A DNA stretch of 64,000 bases from an uncultured Lachnospiraceae bacterium (GTDB taxonomy: Bacteria; Bacillota; Clostridia; Lachnospirales; Lachnospiraceae), in contig CAMNTM010000001.1 in NCBI GenBank assembly GCA_946558465.1, positions 186,001 through 250,000 of the forward strand, written 5' to 3'. Each line of letters opens with the position of its first letter. Positions within the stretch are counted from its first letter, which is position 1. A model generated the notes under the pieces. That model made no database searches. It saw only the letters and a program-made list of their open reading frames with translations, and had not been told where the DNA came from. Shown piece by piece: positions 34,529 to 47,263 of this stretch. Made by a program: the position numbers and the translations under genes.

Positions 34529-35902
34529 TTACTGCTTTCCATAGTACTCATCTAAGAACTTATCGTCGATACGTTTCAGCTCCGCTCTTGGCAGCATGGA
34601 TAAAAGCTTCCAGCCGATAGCCAGTGTTTCTTCGATGGAACGGTCATTATTATAGCCCTGTGATACATATTCCTTTTCAAATGCTTCTGCAAATTCCGCA
34701 TATTTAAGATCAATCTCTGTAAGAGCTGCTTCACCAAGAATTGTCATAAGCTCTTTTGCATCTTTACCGCGGGAATAAGCCGCAAACAGCTGATTCATGG
34801 TATTGGAATGATCTGCTCTTGTCTTGCCCTCTCCGATACCTTTATCCTTCAAACGTGAAAGTGAAGGCAGTACATCAATCGGCGGCTGCAGGCCCTTACG
34901 ATACAGCTCACGGCTTAAGATTACCTGTCCCTCTGTAATATATCCGGTGAGGTCAGGAATCGGATGCGTCTTATCGTCCTCAGGCATGGTCAAAATCGGA
35001 ATCATCGTAATACTGCCGTTCTTTCCTCTTTGACGGCCGGCCCTTTCATACATTGTCGCAAGGTCTGTATACATATATCCCGGATAGCCGCGGCGGCCCG
35101 GAACTTCCTTTTTCGCAGCGGAAATCTCACGAAGAGCGTCCGCATAGTTTGTAATATCTGTCAGGATAACCAGTACATGCATATCCTTCTCAAATGCAAG
35201 GTACTCTGCTGCGGTCAGCGCCATACGAGGCGTAGAAATACGCTCAACAGCCGGATTATTTGCCAGGTTGATAAACAGTACGGTTCTGTCAATGGCTCCT
35301 GTCTCCTTGAAGGACTCGATAAAGTAGTTAGACTCCTCAAAAGTGATACCCATTGCAGCAAATACAACGGCAAAGTTCTCGTCTGTTCCACGGACCTTTG
35401 CCTGTCTTGCAATCTGAGCTGCAAGCTGTGAATGCGGCAGACCAGAACAAGAGAAGATAGGCAGCTTTTGTCCGCGGACCAGCGTGTTCAGTCCGTCAAT
35501 AGCAGATACACCTGTCTGGATAAACTCTTCTGGATATACGCGAGCCGCCGGATTCATAGGCAGACCGTTGATATCTCTTCTTTCCTCCGGCAGGATCTCA
35601 GGACCGTCGTCAATCGGACGTCCAAGTCCGTCGAATACACGGCCCAGCATATCGCCGGAAACTCCAAGCTCCATGCTCTTTCCGAGGAAACGTACTTTAC
35701 TGTTGCTTAAGTTAATACCGCTGGCATTCTCAAAAAGCTGTACAACTACATCACTTCCGTCTACCTCCAGTACCTTACAGCGGCGTCTCTCGCCGCTGGC
35801 AAGCTCGATTTCTCCAAGCTCGTCGTATGCGACGCCCTCTACGCCCTTCACCATCATAAGCGGTCCGGCAACTTCCTGTATGGTTCTATATTCCTTTGGC
35901 AT
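34529..35902 (-). CDS. ntpB: V-type ATPase subunit B
   Basis: Non-catalytic head subunit of 457 aa. Three copies alternate with subunit A. It has the [18 protein letters not shown] region in place of a true Walker A, and the [32 protein letters not shown] region conserved in all B subunits. It is 2 bp downstream of ntpA and is followed by the cruciform/repeat gap. Confidence 0.98.
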   Translation of the reverse strand: MPKEYRTIQEVAGPLMMVKGVEGVAYDELGEIELASGERRRCKVLEVDGSDVVVQLFENASGINLSNSKVRFLGKSMELGVSGDMLGRVFDGLGRPIDDGPEILPEERRDINGLPMNPAARVYPEEFIQTGVSAIDGLNTLVRGQKLPIFSCSGLPHSQLAAQIARQAKVRGTDENFAVVFAAMGITFEESNYFIESFKETGAIDRTVLFINLANNPAVERISTPRMALTAAEYLAFEKDMHVLVILTDITNYADALREISAAKKEVPGRRGYPGYMYTDLATMYERAGRQRGKNGSITMIPILTMPEDDKTHPIPDLTGYITEGQVILSRELYRKGLQPPIDVLPSLSRLKDKGIGEGKTRADHSNTMNQLFAAYSRGKDAKELMTILGEAALTEIDLKYAEFAEAFEKEYVSQGYNNDRSIEETLAIGWKLLSMLPRAELKRIDDKFLDEYYGKQ

Positions 35903-35904
35903 AA

Positions 35905-37674
35905 TTAGAAGTCCTCCTTCCCAAACGCACCTGCAATCTCTGCGTTTAATTCACTCTTAATTTTCTCGTACTCTGTCTCTATATTATCTGCCGTAGTATA
36001 TTTATAACGGCCGATTCTTTCTCTTACCTCCATACCGAGGAGCGCCTTCATAGATGCTCCCTTAGAGAGTGCCTCTGAAGACTGCTCATAGAATGCAAGT
36101 ACCAGCTTCATCATCAGATACTGCTTACGGAGCGGTGTATAGGTATCTACCTCATGGAAGGAATTCTGATGCAGGAAGTCCTCACGGATAGAGCGGGCTG
36201 CTTCCATCTTCAGACGATCAATCGGAGACAGAGCATCCATACCTACCATCTGCACAATCTCCTCAAGGGCTGCCTCCTCTGTCAAAAGACTCATCATCTT
36301 CTGGCGGTCATCCATCCAATCCTCTGCAACAGTTCCGTTGAACCAGTCACGCATATTATCCAGATACAGAGAATAACTTGTCAGCCAGTTGATAGCCGGG
36401 AAATGTCTCTTATATGCAAGCGCAGAATCCAATCCCCAGAATACCTTTACTATACGAAGTGTCGCCTGTGATACCGGCTCAGAGGTATCACCGCCCGGAG
36501 GCGATACGGCACCGATAACGGACAAAGCGCCCTCTCTTCCTTCTTTACCAAGAGACAGTACACGTCCGGCTCTCTCGTAGAACTCTGCAAGTCTTGAACC
36601 CAGGTATGCAGGATAACCCTCCTCACCCGGCATCTCCTCCAGACGTCCTGACATCTCACGAAGCGCCTCTGCCCAGCGTGATGTAGAGTCTGCCATCAGA
36701 GCTACGGAATATCCCATATCCCGGAAATACTCTGCAATTGTAATACCTGTATAGATAGAAGCCTCACGGGCTGCAAACGGCATATCAGAAGTATTCGCAA
36801 TCAAAACGGTTCTTTCCATCAAAGAACGTCCCGTCTTCGGGTCCTTAAGCTCCGGGAACTCGTTAAGAACGTCTGTCATCTCATTTCCACGCTCGCCGCA
36901 TCCGATATATACTACGATATCAGCCTCTGCCCACTTTGCAAGCTGATGCTGGATAACCGTCTTACCGCTTCCGAATGGTCCCGGAACTGCTGCAACACCG
37001 CCCTTTGCAATTGGGAAAAACATATCAACAACTCTCTGTCCTGTAACAAGCGGCGCATCAAGAGGAAGCTTCTTCACATAGGGACGTCCCTTTCGAACCG
37101 GCCACTTCTGCATCATCGTAAGTTCTTTATCCCCGTCCTTTGTCGCAACAACTGCTACAACCTCCTCAACGGTAAACTCACCCGCTTTAATTTCCTTCAC
37201 TGTACCGGAAACACCGTAAGGAACCATAATTTTCTGCTCTACTACGGCAGTCTCCTGAACGGTACCGAGGATGTCTCCTGCCTCTACCTCGTCTCCGACC
37301 TTTGCCGTCGGAACAAAATCCCATTTTTTATCTCTTTTCAGAGAAGCAACCTCAACACCACGCTGCAGGTTATTTCCCGAAACCTTCATAATATCGTCAA
37401 GCGGACGCTGGATTCCATCATAAATACTTGTGATAAGACCGGGCCCAAGCTCAACAGACATCGGAGCGCCCGTAGACTCTACCGGCTCGCCAGGTCCAAG
37501 TCCTGATGTCTCCTCATATACCTGAATTGATGCCTCATCACCATGCATCTCGATGATTTCTCCAATCAGACGCTGCTTACTTACACGTACAACGTCAGAC
37601 ATATTGGCATCGCGCATACCAGACGCGATAACCAGCGGTCCTGCCACTTTTTTAATCGTACCTGTACTATTCAT
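35905..37674 (-). CDS. ntpA: V-type ATPase catalytic subunit A
   Basis: Catalytic subunit of 589 aa. The P-loop [11 protein letters not shown] and the catalytic GERGNEM region are intact, as is the [29 protein letters not shown] stretch. The extra non-homologous insertion (about residues 120-190, with [13 protein letters not shown]) marks it as an A subunit and not F-type beta. It lies between the ntpG and ntpB genes. Confidence 0.98.
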   Translation of the reverse strand: MNSTGTIKKVAGPLVIASGMRDANMSDVVRVSKQRLIGEIIEMHGDEASIQVYEETSGLGPGEPVESTGAPMSVELGPGLITSIYDGIQRPLDDIMKVSGNNLQRGVEVASLKRDKKWDFVPTAKVGDEVEAGDILGTVQETAVVEQKIMVPYGVSGTVKEIKAGEFTVEEVVAVVATKDGDKELTMMQKWPVRKGRPYVKKLPLDAPLVTGQRVVDMFFPIAKGGVAAVPGPFGSGKTVIQHQLAKWAEADIVVYIGCGERGNEMTDVLNEFPELKDPKTGRSLMERTVLIANTSDMPFAAREASIYTGITIAEYFRDMGYSVALMADSTSRWAEALREMSGRLEEMPGEEGYPAYLGSRLAEFYERAGRVLSLGKEGREGALSVIGAVSPPGGDTSEPVSQATLRIVKVFWGLDSALAYKRHFPAINWLTSYSLYLDNMRDWFNGTVAEDWMDDRQKMMSLLTEEAALEEIVQMVGMDALSPIDRLKMEAARSIREDFLHQNSFHEVDTYTPLRKQYLMMKLVLAFYEQSSEALSKGASMKALLGMEVRERIGRYKYTTADNIETEYEKIKSELNAEIAGAFGKEDF

Positions 37675-37695
37675 TTGGACGAATCACCCTCCTTA

Positions 37696-38016
37696 TTATT
37701 CTTGTGAAAATAAAATATCTGAGCCTACAGCAACCTCTACCGACTTTTTAACTCCTGCAATTCCTGCACCGGTATTGCCCGCTATGCCCGGAATCTGAAT
37801 AATCGCCGGAGTAATCTGCTCCTGATACTTACCTATCTCATGCTTCAGCTCAGCTGCCAGAGCTTCCGTGATATAGATGATACCGTATCCCCCGGAGGCC
37901 AGCCTTGCAAGCTTCTCTGCAGCTTCTTCGCGGGTACTTACCGGAAATGTATCAAGTCCCAATGTTGCAAAGCCGTAAATACTGTCATAGTCGCCCAATA
38001 CTGCAATCTTATACAT
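37696..38016 (-). CDS. ntpG: V-type ATPase central stalk subunit F (E. hirae NtpG)
   Basis: 106-aa central stalk subunit, partner of subunit D. It starts MYKIAVLGDYDSIYGFATLG and contains GGYGIIYITEALAAEL and the C-terminal PAIIQIPGIAGNTG. It overlaps the ntpC gene by 8 bp. The name follows Enterococcus hirae usage; other schemes call it atpF/ntpF. Confidence 0.92.
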   Translation of the reverse strand: MYKIAVLGDYDSIYGFATLGLDTFPVSTREEAAEKLARLASGGYGIIYITEALAAELKHEIGKYQEQITPAIIQIPGIAGNTGAGIAGVKKSVEVAVGSDILFSQE

Positions 38017-38977
38017 ACATTTCCCTTACCCTTTCTCGGATAGAATCATCCGGCAAATCGTTTAGCTTTCCGGAAAGAATGATTCGTACCGTTTTAATCT
38101 CATTTTGTCTTGCAATTACATAGGCAATTACCGGTCCTATTGTAAATGCATTATATTTCTGCGGACTGATTGTCTGAATGATTCGGTTGTCACACCAGCG
38201 CTCGAACGCAGACGGAGACTCAGACAAAGCATCTGCTCCCTCCGCATATGCAGTTCCTTTCAGATACTCTCTTATCGCATCCATGCCGTTAAGCGCCGCT
38301 TTTGCAAGCTGCGTGACATTAACACTTTCACATTCCGCCATCGCTCTCATCATAAAATCTAATGACTTCGCGGTTTTCTGCGAACGCACAGCAATCTTGA
38401 TGTCTGCAACTGCTACCGTAGACTCAGCATAATCACGGATAATCTTATCCTTCGCCTCTCTTCCGGCAGCATACACTGCATCAAGCGCTGCCCTGTCGAT
38501 AATTACATCGCACAGCTGACCGTCTCTTGTGTGCAGAAGCGTATCATATGCTTCCGCCGCCGCATGCTGCATACTCTGAGGAAGCTTTCCAAAATCCTTT
38601 TCCCGGACAATCTCAAGCATAGCATCGCCCGGAATGGACACATCATCATAAAATATATGTCTGCTTTCCTCACCTGTACACACATCCTTAACTGCAGCCT
38701 TCAGATTGTGGAAAAGCTTCGGGTAGGACAGCACATCAAACTTTTCCATATCCACATGAAGATCCTTTACGACCTCCCATATCTTTTCCTCTTCTCTGCC
38801 AAGCACCGCCTCTGCCTCTGCCGGAGTATCACTGTCTCCCCAGCCTCTCTCGGCAAGAAACTGCAGGCACTGCTCATAATCAGAGCATGCAATCAGCTGT
38901 TCAATCGTTGCATTGGAAAACAATGCAACCTCCAAGGCCCGTATGCGCGCAACCGCGTAGGTATATTGTTCACTCAT
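38009..38977 (-). CDS. ntpC: V-type ATPase subunit C
   Basis: 322-aa socket subunit that joins the central stalk to the membrane K ring. The N-terminal YTYAVARIRALE and the C-terminal RIILSGKLNDLPDDSIRERVREMYV are typical. It is the fifth gene of the operon. Confidence 0.95.
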   Translation of the reverse strand: MSEQYTYAVARIRALEVALFSNATIEQLIACSDYEQCLQFLAERGWGDSDTPAEAEAVLGREEEKIWEVVKDLHVDMEKFDVLSYPKLFHNLKAAVKDVCTGEESRHIFYDDVSIPGDAMLEIVREKDFGKLPQSMQHAAAEAYDTLLHTRDGQLCDVIIDRAALDAVYAAGREAKDKIIRDYAESTVAVADIKIAVRSQKTAKSLDFMMRAMAECESVNVTQLAKAALNGMDAIREYLKGTAYAEGADALSESPSAFERWCDNRIIQTISPQKYNAFTIGPVIAYVIARQNEIKTVRIILSGKLNDLPDDSIRERVREMYV

Positions 38978-39018
38978 ATTAACTTAAACCTCCTGCTTAT
39001 GGATGTCTTACTTCTATC

Positions 39019-39612
39019 CTACGCAAATAATATCTCACGAACCTTGTCGGATAATTCTTCCTTCTTTTCGTCGAACATTGCCCTGAGCGTACAGTTTTCC
39101 TCTATACCGCCATAGGCAAGAACAAATCCATTTTCAATGTTTCTGCCTTCCCCAGATACCTTCAGCGCTCCGCCCTTTGCCCCGGCGGTTTTCTTTACCT
39201 CTGCCTCGTATCCGGCCGGCAGTCTTTTCAAATCCTCAGCCGAGAAAAATATCTCTCCCTCCTGCGGAAGTACATATTTTTCAAGGAGCTTAAGCAGCAT
39301 ATCAAAATACCCGGAAGCATCCATGCCTGTAAGCGACTCGTAGGATTTATCAAGAAGCTCTTTTATCAGATCCTGCTTTGCCGCAAGAATCTTCGTTCTC
39401 TTCTGCAAATCAATAGAGGACTCTACACGCTCCCTGTAATCTGCCACTTCTTTTTCAGATTTCCGGGAGATACTTTCATTTATCCTCGCCGCTTCTGTCT
39501 TCGCCTCTCCAAGCAGTTCCTCTGCCTTTGCTTCAGCTTCCTTAAGCTTTGAGTCCGCGGCCGCTTTTGCTTCGTTAAGGATTTGATCTTTCATCTTATC
39601 TAATCCAGCCAT
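39019..39612 (-). CDS. ntpE: V-type ATPase peripheral stalk subunit E
   Basis: 197-aa peripheral stalk subunit with a long N-terminal coiled coil (EAKAAADSKLKEAEAKAEEL) and a globular C-terminal half (GGIEENCTLRAMFDEK). It pairs with the small coiled-coil subunit encoded at 42195-42503. Confidence 0.93.
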   Translation of the reverse strand: MAGLDKMKDQILNEAKAAADSKLKEAEAKAEELLGEAKTEAARINESISRKSEKEVADYRERVESSIDLQKRTKILAAKQDLIKELLDKSYESLTGMDASGYFDMLLKLLEKYVLPQEGEIFFSAEDLKRLPAGYEAEVKKTAGAKGGALKVSGEGRNIENGFVLAYGGIEENCTLRAMFDEKKEELSDKVREILFA

Positions 39613-39655
39613 AGCTTACGCACTCCTTTTCCTATTTTTAATTACTCCTGCCGTC

Positions 39656-42159
<2,504 letters not shown>

Positions 42160-42194
42160 AGCCGCATCCCTCCTTTTCTACATATTTTCAATTT

Positions 42195-42503
42195 TCAGAC
42201 GAGTTCGGCAATAACTGCTGCTACTACTTCACTCTCTTTTGCTCTTGCATTTTCCTTCAAGACTTCGATGTCGCCTTCTACTCCCGCAAGAGCATCTTTT
42301 ATGGATTTTTCCCCAATCTCCATTTCTGCATCAAGAGCTTTACGCGATTTTTCTTTCGCGTCCGCTTCTGCCTGACTTTTCAATCTGCCGGCTTCTTTTC
42401 TGGCGTCTTCCAGAATGACAGCACATCTTTCATCGGCTTCCTTCACCAATCTCTCAGCTTCCTCCTCGGTCTCCCTGATCGTCTTGATGGTTTCCTCTAC
42501 CAT
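42195..42503 (-). CDS. ntpF: V-type ATPase small peripheral stalk subunit (E. hirae NtpF-like)
   Basis: 102-aa, almost entirely coiled coil with alternating charges (IKTIRETEEEAERLVKEADE). This matches the small stalk subunit that pairs with E. It is the first gene of the operon, preceded by GGAGAGGTGGTGAGG and a strong promoter. Names for this subunit vary (F, G or H); I use the E. hirae one. Confidence 0.8.
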   Translation of the reverse strand: MVEETIKTIRETEEEAERLVKEADERCAVILEDARKEAGRLKSQAEADAKEKSRKALDAEMEIGEKSIKDALAGVEGDIEVLKENARAKESEVVAAVIAELV

Positions 42504-42541
42504 TGCCTCACCACCTCTCCTAAATTAATTCCTATCCATAA

Positions 42542-42570
42542 ATTATAATATGCTTTTGTTGGAAAGTCTA
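42542..42570 (-). promoter_or_regulatory. Promoter of the V-ATPase operon
   Basis: TAGACT at 42565-42570 and a perfect TATAAT at 42542-42547 with a 17-bp spacer, about 38 bp before the first start codon. Confidence 0.75.
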
Positions 42571-42655
42571 GAAATTTATGGCTTTTTTCATACATTTTAT
42601 CCTTTTTTTCAACAGTTTTGACAAATTTTTCATCTGAAAAAGCGTAAAGCTTATG

Positions 42656-43147
42656 TTACCATGAAAGCCGGTGCAGATGTCCTTTAAGGTTCATTCCGTC
42701 AAAATGATTCTGACGCAGGGCTTCATATAAGACAATTGAGACCGAATTACTCAGGTTCAAGGACCGTATATCTCCGACCATGGGTATTCTTATACATTCT
42801 TCCTTATGTTGTACCAAAATTTCCTCTGGTATTCCTGCACTTTCTTTTCCAAACATAATAAACGCATCCGGCTCATAATGAACCTCTGTATAGAGCTTCG
42901 CCGCCTTCGTTGTGGCCATATAAATCTTAGCTTCCGGATTACGTTCAACAAAATCTTCATAATTAATATATGTAGTTACATTAAGACTATCCCAGTAATC
43001 CATTCCGGCACGTTTTAGATTTTTCTCATTCAGACGAAAACCAAGCGGCTCTATCAGATGAAGTCTTGTGTTTGAAGCAGCGCAGGTTCTCCCTATATTT
43101 CCGGTATTCGCCGGAATCTCCGGCTCATACAGCACAATATTCAGCAT
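42656..43147 (-). CDS. trmL: tRNA (cytidine/uridine-34 2'-O)-methyltransferase
   Basis: SpoU/SPOUT-family methyltransferase of 163 aa. It methylates the ribose of the wobble base in tRNA-Leu using SAM. The trefoil-knot signatures are present: PEIPANTGNIGRTC, MFGKESAGIPEEIL and IPMVGDIRSLNLSNSVSIVLYEA. Start set at the ATG 43147; a GTG four codons earlier is possible. It stands alone between the V-ATPase promoter and the next operon's terminator. Confidence 0.93.
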   Translation of the reverse strand: MLNIVLYEPEIPANTGNIGRTCAASNTRLHLIEPLGFRLNEKNLKRAGMDYWDSLNVTTYINYEDFVERNPEAKIYMATTKAAKLYTEVHYEPDAFIMFGKESAGIPEEILVQHKEECIRIPMVGDIRSLNLSNSVSIVLYEALRQNHFDGMNLKGHLHRLSW

Positions 43148-43295
43148 GTTCCTTTCCACCCTTTCTCATGTATATGAATAGGCTTTCAGCTATTATTCTA
43201 ACGAATATTTCCATTGCAGTCAACCACATTTTAATCACTTATTACCTAAGATACACGATACTAATATGATTTTTTATTATAACACAATAAAATGA

Positions 43296-43327
43296 GCAGG
43301 CTTCCTTTTATTGTTATGGAAGCCTGC
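43296..43327 (-). terminator. Terminator of the sulfonate-type ABC/PLP operon
   Basis: Perfect 10-bp arms GCAGGCTTCC (43296-43305) and GGAAGCCTGC (43318-43327) around a 12-nt loop, followed on the minus strand by TCATTTTATTG. It lies about 17 bp after the permease stop. Confidence 0.8.
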
Positions 43328-43343
43328 CGGCTAATCAGTTTGT

Positions 43344-44105
43344 TTAATTAATTGTCCATTTTAATATACGGTCTTTTATTTTCTCTACAATCTGCATGAC
43401 GACCACCAGTACAACTACCATAAAGATAAAGCCGCTCCAGACGGATTCAAATCTTCCCAAATCCGAATTCCACTTTACAAAATAACCCATTCCATATTCT
43501 GTACCGTACATCTCCGCATATACCAGTACCAGAAAGGAGCTTCTCATAGAAGTAATAAAGCCAGAAGCAATCGACGGCATTGCAGCAGGCAGAATAATCT
43601 TTACAAGTCTTTTCCAACCCGTAATCTGAAGTGTCGCCGCATTATCCAGGTATCTTTTATCAATGGTCATAATCCCGTTAATTGTGGCAAAAAGCGTTGC
43701 CCAGATTGTATTATAAAAAACAAGAAACAATGAAGCTGCTCTGAATGACGGCGCCAAATGAATCGCAAACGGAGAAATCAAAATCGCCGGTATTACACTG
43801 ACAGAGTAAATAACAGGATGAAATGCACGGCGCACTTTTTTGTTCAGTCCCATAGGAATCCCTACCAGCAGAGCAACGAAGACCCCCGCAAACAGCCCTG
43901 GAAAAAGAAGCTCAAAGGAATATACCATATTCATCAGCATTTTAGACCAGAACTGCTTAAAGGAATCTCTGATTTCATAAGTCTTTGGAAACAGGAACTT
44001 ATCCAGTATCTCATGATCTGTCCCGTACTTATATGCAAGAAACAGACCAAGAAATACTAAAATTGTCACAATATAGCTTTTAAAAAACTCTTTTAATTTT
44101 TTCAT
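43344..44105 (-). CDS. Nitrate/sulfonate/NMT1-type ABC permease
   Basis: 253-aa permease with about six helices, of the SsuC/TauC/ThiX group. EAA-type loop near RYLDNAATLQITGWKRLVKIILPAAMPS. It is directly joined to the binding-protein gene (stop and start codons adjacent, no spacer) and is the last gene of a seven-gene operon. Substrate unknown. This branch imports sulfonates, thiamine precursors and similar small compounds. Confidence 0.9.
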   Translation of the reverse strand: MKKLKEFFKSYIVTILVFLGLFLAYKYGTDHEILDKFLFPKTYEIRDSFKQFWSKMLMNMVYSFELLFPGLFAGVFVALLVGIPMGLNKKVRRAFHPVIYSVSVIPAILISPFAIHLAPSFRAASLFLVFYNTIWATLFATINGIMTIDKRYLDNAATLQITGWKRLVKIILPAAMPSIASGFITSMRSSFLVLVYAEMYGTEYGMGYFVKWNSDLGRFESVWSGFIFMVVVLVVVMQIVEKIKDRILKWTIN

Positions 44106-45209
44106 TTACTGCTTATTGTTCTCCTCATAAAACTCCTTATAATAGTCGTAAAATTCCGGGTCTTCATCATAATGCTCTTCTACGCACTCATCCAATGCAG
44201 CTTTGTAAATCTCAGAGTTAAAGTGATCCTTAATATCAACATTCTCTGCATTTTCACCCAGAAGTCCAAGCTGTCCCATATAATTCCATGCTCTCTCTAC
44301 AGCAACATAATGCGGATCCAGGTTGATAACATAATGAGGCTCTGTCATGTAAGCGCTCACATGGCTTTCAGATACTTCCAGCTGCTCGGCTGTAAGAGAA
44401 ATCGCATAATCCTTATCTGACTCATATACCTGAAGCGCCCTCAGCCACGCCTTTAACAATGCCTTTGCAGTATCCTGGTTACTATTCAGCCATTCTGTAT
44501 TTGACACAACACGACAGCAGGAATAATCCGGCAGTACATCACTTAAATAGCTCACAATCTCAAGACCCATATCTTCAATTGTCTCAGCCTGTCCTGTACC
44601 TACAATTGCGTAATCTGCCTCTCCGCTTCTAACCGCCTCCAGTCTGTCTACATGCTGGTCCAAATCAACCCATTTGATCTCCTCTGTCGGATCATAGCCA
44701 AGATCTAATAATGGCCCGCATACTGCATAATATGTTGTATTACCTGCAATAGTCTTTCCAATCAGATCCTCAACGCCGTTCCACTTTGTTCCCGGATTTG
44801 CAACAATCGGCATTGCTCCTGTCAGCATATAGCCTGCAAAAATCGTAAGATCCTCACCCTCTCCGATATATTGAATAGGACGATTTGTACCATATGTAGA
44901 CACAATATCAATTCTTCCTGCTGCCAGTGCTGTAAATGCATCCTGTGCAGTATCACAAGTAACCAGTTCAACCTTAACGCCTTCTTCCTCAAGAAAGCCT
45001 TTATCTTCAGCAATTGCCTCCAATACCTGGCCGCTGACCTGGCTGATTCCCATCTTTACTACCTTTTTTTCTTCTCCTTCGCTGCTTTCACTTTCTGTGC
45101 CTTTACTTTTGCTTCCTTCGCCGCCTTCTCCATTATCCTTTGCACAGCCTGCTGCAGCGATTATAAGCATTGCTGCACATAACAACACACTCAAAATTCT
45201 TTTTTTCAT
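44106..45209 (-). CDS. NMT1/sulfonate-type ABC binding lipoprotein
   Basis: 367-aa lipoprotein. The signal peptide ends AAAGC (Cys22), followed by a Glu/Ser-rich linker. The mature domain is of the SsuA/NMT1 type: VVKMGISQVSGQVLEAIAEDKGFLEEEGV at its start and AALAAGRIDIVSTYG in the pocket region. It delivers its ligand to the adjacent permease. A C-terminal stretch very rich in Glu and Tyr is unusual (ECVEEHYDEDPEFYDYYKEF). The ligand cannot be named. Confidence 0.9.
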   Translation of the reverse strand: MKKRILSVLLCAAMLIIAAAGCAKDNGEGGEGSKSKGTESESSEGEEKKVVKMGISQVSGQVLEAIAEDKGFLEEEGVKVELVTCDTAQDAFTALAAGRIDIVSTYGTNRPIQYIGEGEDLTIFAGYMLTGAMPIVANPGTKWNGVEDLIGKTIAGNTTYYAVCGPLLDLGYDPTEEIKWVDLDQHVDRLEAVRSGEADYAIVGTGQAETIEDMGLEIVSYLSDVLPDYSCCRVVSNTEWLNSNQDTAKALLKAWLRALQVYESDKDYAISLTAEQLEVSESHVSAYMTEPHYVINLDPHYVAVERAWNYMGQLGLLGENAENVDIKDHFNSEIYKAALDECVEEHYDEDPEFYDYYKEFYEENNKQ

Positions 45210-45236
45210 CTCTTTTTTCCTTTCCTATTATTTATT

Positions 45237-46028
45237 TTATGGCTCTATATGCTCCGTCACATCCTGATTAATATATCTGATTAACTGTGTACGGAGCTTC
45301 ATGATTTCTGCATCTTCATACAGTGTTTCCCTGTTTGGTTTCATTTCCTCCGGAATCGTACATTCATAAATGATTTTGCTCGGCGACTGTCCGAACACGC
45401 AGATTCTGCTCGCCAGAAGCAATGCCTCATCTACATCATGTGTTACAAAAAATACGGTTTTCTTCGGCTCCCTTTTTGCCCACAGCTCTAATATCATATC
45501 TTGAAGCTTTGCTCTTGTGACGGCATCAAGTGCGCCAAAAGGCTCATCCATGAGCAGATATGGCGGATCAATGCTAAATGAACGGGCAATCGCACACCTT
45601 TGCTTCATACCCCCGGAAAGCTCTTTAGGGAGCTTCTGAAATACTTCCTCTTTAAGTCCTACCTCTGTAAGCATCTTAAGTGCAGTCTCCTTTAGCTTCC
45701 GTTTATCCTCCTTTGGAAATTTCTGCTTAAGCGCCAGCATAATATTATCTCCGGCTGTCATCCACGGAAACAGGCCATAATCCTGAAACACAACGCTTCT
45801 ATCCAGACCTGCCCCGGTAATCTCCTCTCCTGCAATCTTAATTGTCCCTGCAGTGGGCCTTTCAAGTCCTGCAATCAAACGAAGAAATGTACTTTTTCCA
45901 CATCCGGACTGTCCCAGCAGACATACAAAATCTCCGGGCTCCACATTGAGATCAATATGGTCCAGCACCAGCTTTTCCGGCTCATCCGGATAAGCGAAGG
46001 ACAGGTTTTCTATTTTTACATTTTTCAT
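45237..46028 (-). CDS. Nitrate/sulfonate/NMT1-type ABC ATPase
   Basis: 263-aa ATPase of the SsuB/TauB group: Walker A (GQSGCGKST), signature (ELSGGMKQR), Walker B (LLMDEPFGALDA) and switch His (FVTHDVDEAL). It drives the adjacent importer. It sits between the PLP gene and the binding-protein gene. Confidence 0.94.
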   Translation of the reverse strand: MKNVKIENLSFAYPDEPEKLVLDHIDLNVEPGDFVCLLGQSGCGKSTFLRLIAGLERPTAGTIKIAGEEITGAGLDRSVVFQDYGLFPWMTAGDNIMLALKQKFPKEDKRKLKETALKMLTEVGLKEEVFQKLPKELSGGMKQRCAIARSFSIDPPYLLMDEPFGALDAVTRAKLQDMILELWAKREPKKTVFFVTHDVDEALLLASRICVFGQSPSKIIYECTIPEEMKPNRETLYEDAEIMKLRTQLIRYINQDVTEHIEP

Positions 46029-46039
46029 AGCCTGTTCTC

Positions 46040-47263
46040 CTAAGCTTCTTCTAATGTGCGAAAAGCCTGCTGAAAATCTGCAAGAATATCCTCAATATTT
46101 TCCAAACCTGCCGATAAGCGAATCAACCCGTCTGTAATCCCCGCCGCTTCTCTGTCCTCTTTCTGAACATTTGCATGCGTCATGCTGGCCGGATGCTGCA
46201 CTAGTGTCTCAGGGTCTCCCAGACTGACTGCTATAGATGCGAGCTTAAGATGATTTAAAAGCTTTCTGCATGCTTCATAGCTTGTCATTCCTCCAATACC
46301 CTCCTTAAGCTCAAACGACATCACACCGCTGAACAGATGATTCATCTGCCGGGCTGCAAGTTCATACTGCGGACTGCTCTTAAGTCCCGGATAATATACT
46401 TTGTCAACAAGCGGATTTTTTTCCAGATATTCCGCAATCGCCATCGCATTTTTACAATGCCTCTCCATCCGAAGCTCCATTGTCTGCAGACCGCGCATAA
46501 CTAAAAATGAGTTAAACGGGCTCGGCGTCGTTCCGCAGATTTTCGAAGAGGCGTTTGCAGCAATGACTCCTATATCATCTGCACTGCCTATAATTGCACC
46601 ACCGATAACATCACCGTGTCCGTTAATATATTTCGTAACACTATGAAGCACGATATCTGCACCCAGAACCAACGGGTACTGTACCGGAGGCGGTGCAAAG
46701 GTATTGTCAACTACTACCCTTATGTTTTTTTCCTTCGCAATTTTAGAGACAGCAGAAATATCCGTAATTGTCATCATCGGATTTGTCGGAGTTTCAAAAT
46801 AAATCATAGCTGTATTATCTCTGACTGCTGCCTTTACCGCTTCCAAATCTCCTGTATCTACAAAGGATACCTCTACACCAAACTGCGGCAGTGTATTCCG
46901 CATGACAAAATCTGTACAGCCATATACGCATTCTCCACAGATTACATGGTCTCCTGCCTTTAGAAATGCTACAAGAACAGCTCCTACCGCTCCCATCCCG
47001 GAGGCCGTTGCAACACATGCCTCTCCCTTTTCCAGCATGGCAATCTTCTCCTGAAGCGCCGCTGTTGTCGGATTCCCGCCGCGCGAATACACATATCCGG
47101 GAATCTCCTTTGCAAACTTTGCAGTTCCTTCTTCTACTGTGTCAAAGCAGAAGGTAGACGTCTGATAGATAGGCATCGCCAGTGCACCTGTCAGGTCTTT
47201 TACCTGACCGGAATGAACACTTACTGTGCCAAATCCAGCTCCGTCAAGATGATTTTTCTCCAA
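46040..47263 (-). CDS. PLP-dependent Cys/Met metabolism lyase (methionine gamma-lyase-like)
   Basis: 407-aa enzyme of the Cys/Met metabolism PLP family, which includes methionine gamma-lyase, cystathionine gamma-lyase and gamma-synthase. The PLP lysine lies in SVTKYINGHGDVIGG, and GMGAVGAVLVAFLKAGDH and YVYSRGGNPTTAALQEKIA are characteristic. It begins with TTG at 47263: AGGAGGG lies 8 bp upstream and no ATG is available nearby. It overlaps the aminotransferase gene by 20 bp. It should cleave or form a C-S or gamma bond in the imported compound or its product. Which one is open. Confidence 0.85.
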   Translation of the reverse strand: MEKNHLDGAGFGTVSVHSGQVKDLTGALAMPIYQTSTFCFDTVEEGTAKFAKEIPGYVYSRGGNPTTAALQEKIAMLEKGEACVATASGMGAVGAVLVAFLKAGDHVICGECVYGCTDFVMRNTLPQFGVEVSFVDTGDLEAVKAAVRDNTAMIYFETPTNPMMTITDISAVSKIAKEKNIRVVVDNTFAPPPVQYPLVLGADIVLHSVTKYINGHGDVIGGAIIGSADDIGVIAANASSKICGTTPSPFNSFLVMRGLQTMELRMERHCKNAMAIAEYLEKNPLVDKVYYPGLKSSPQYELAARQMNHLFSGVMSFELKEGIGGMTSYEACRKLLNHLKLASIAVSLGDPETLVQHPASMTHANVQKEDREAAGITDGLIRLSAGLENIEDILADFQQAFRTLEEA

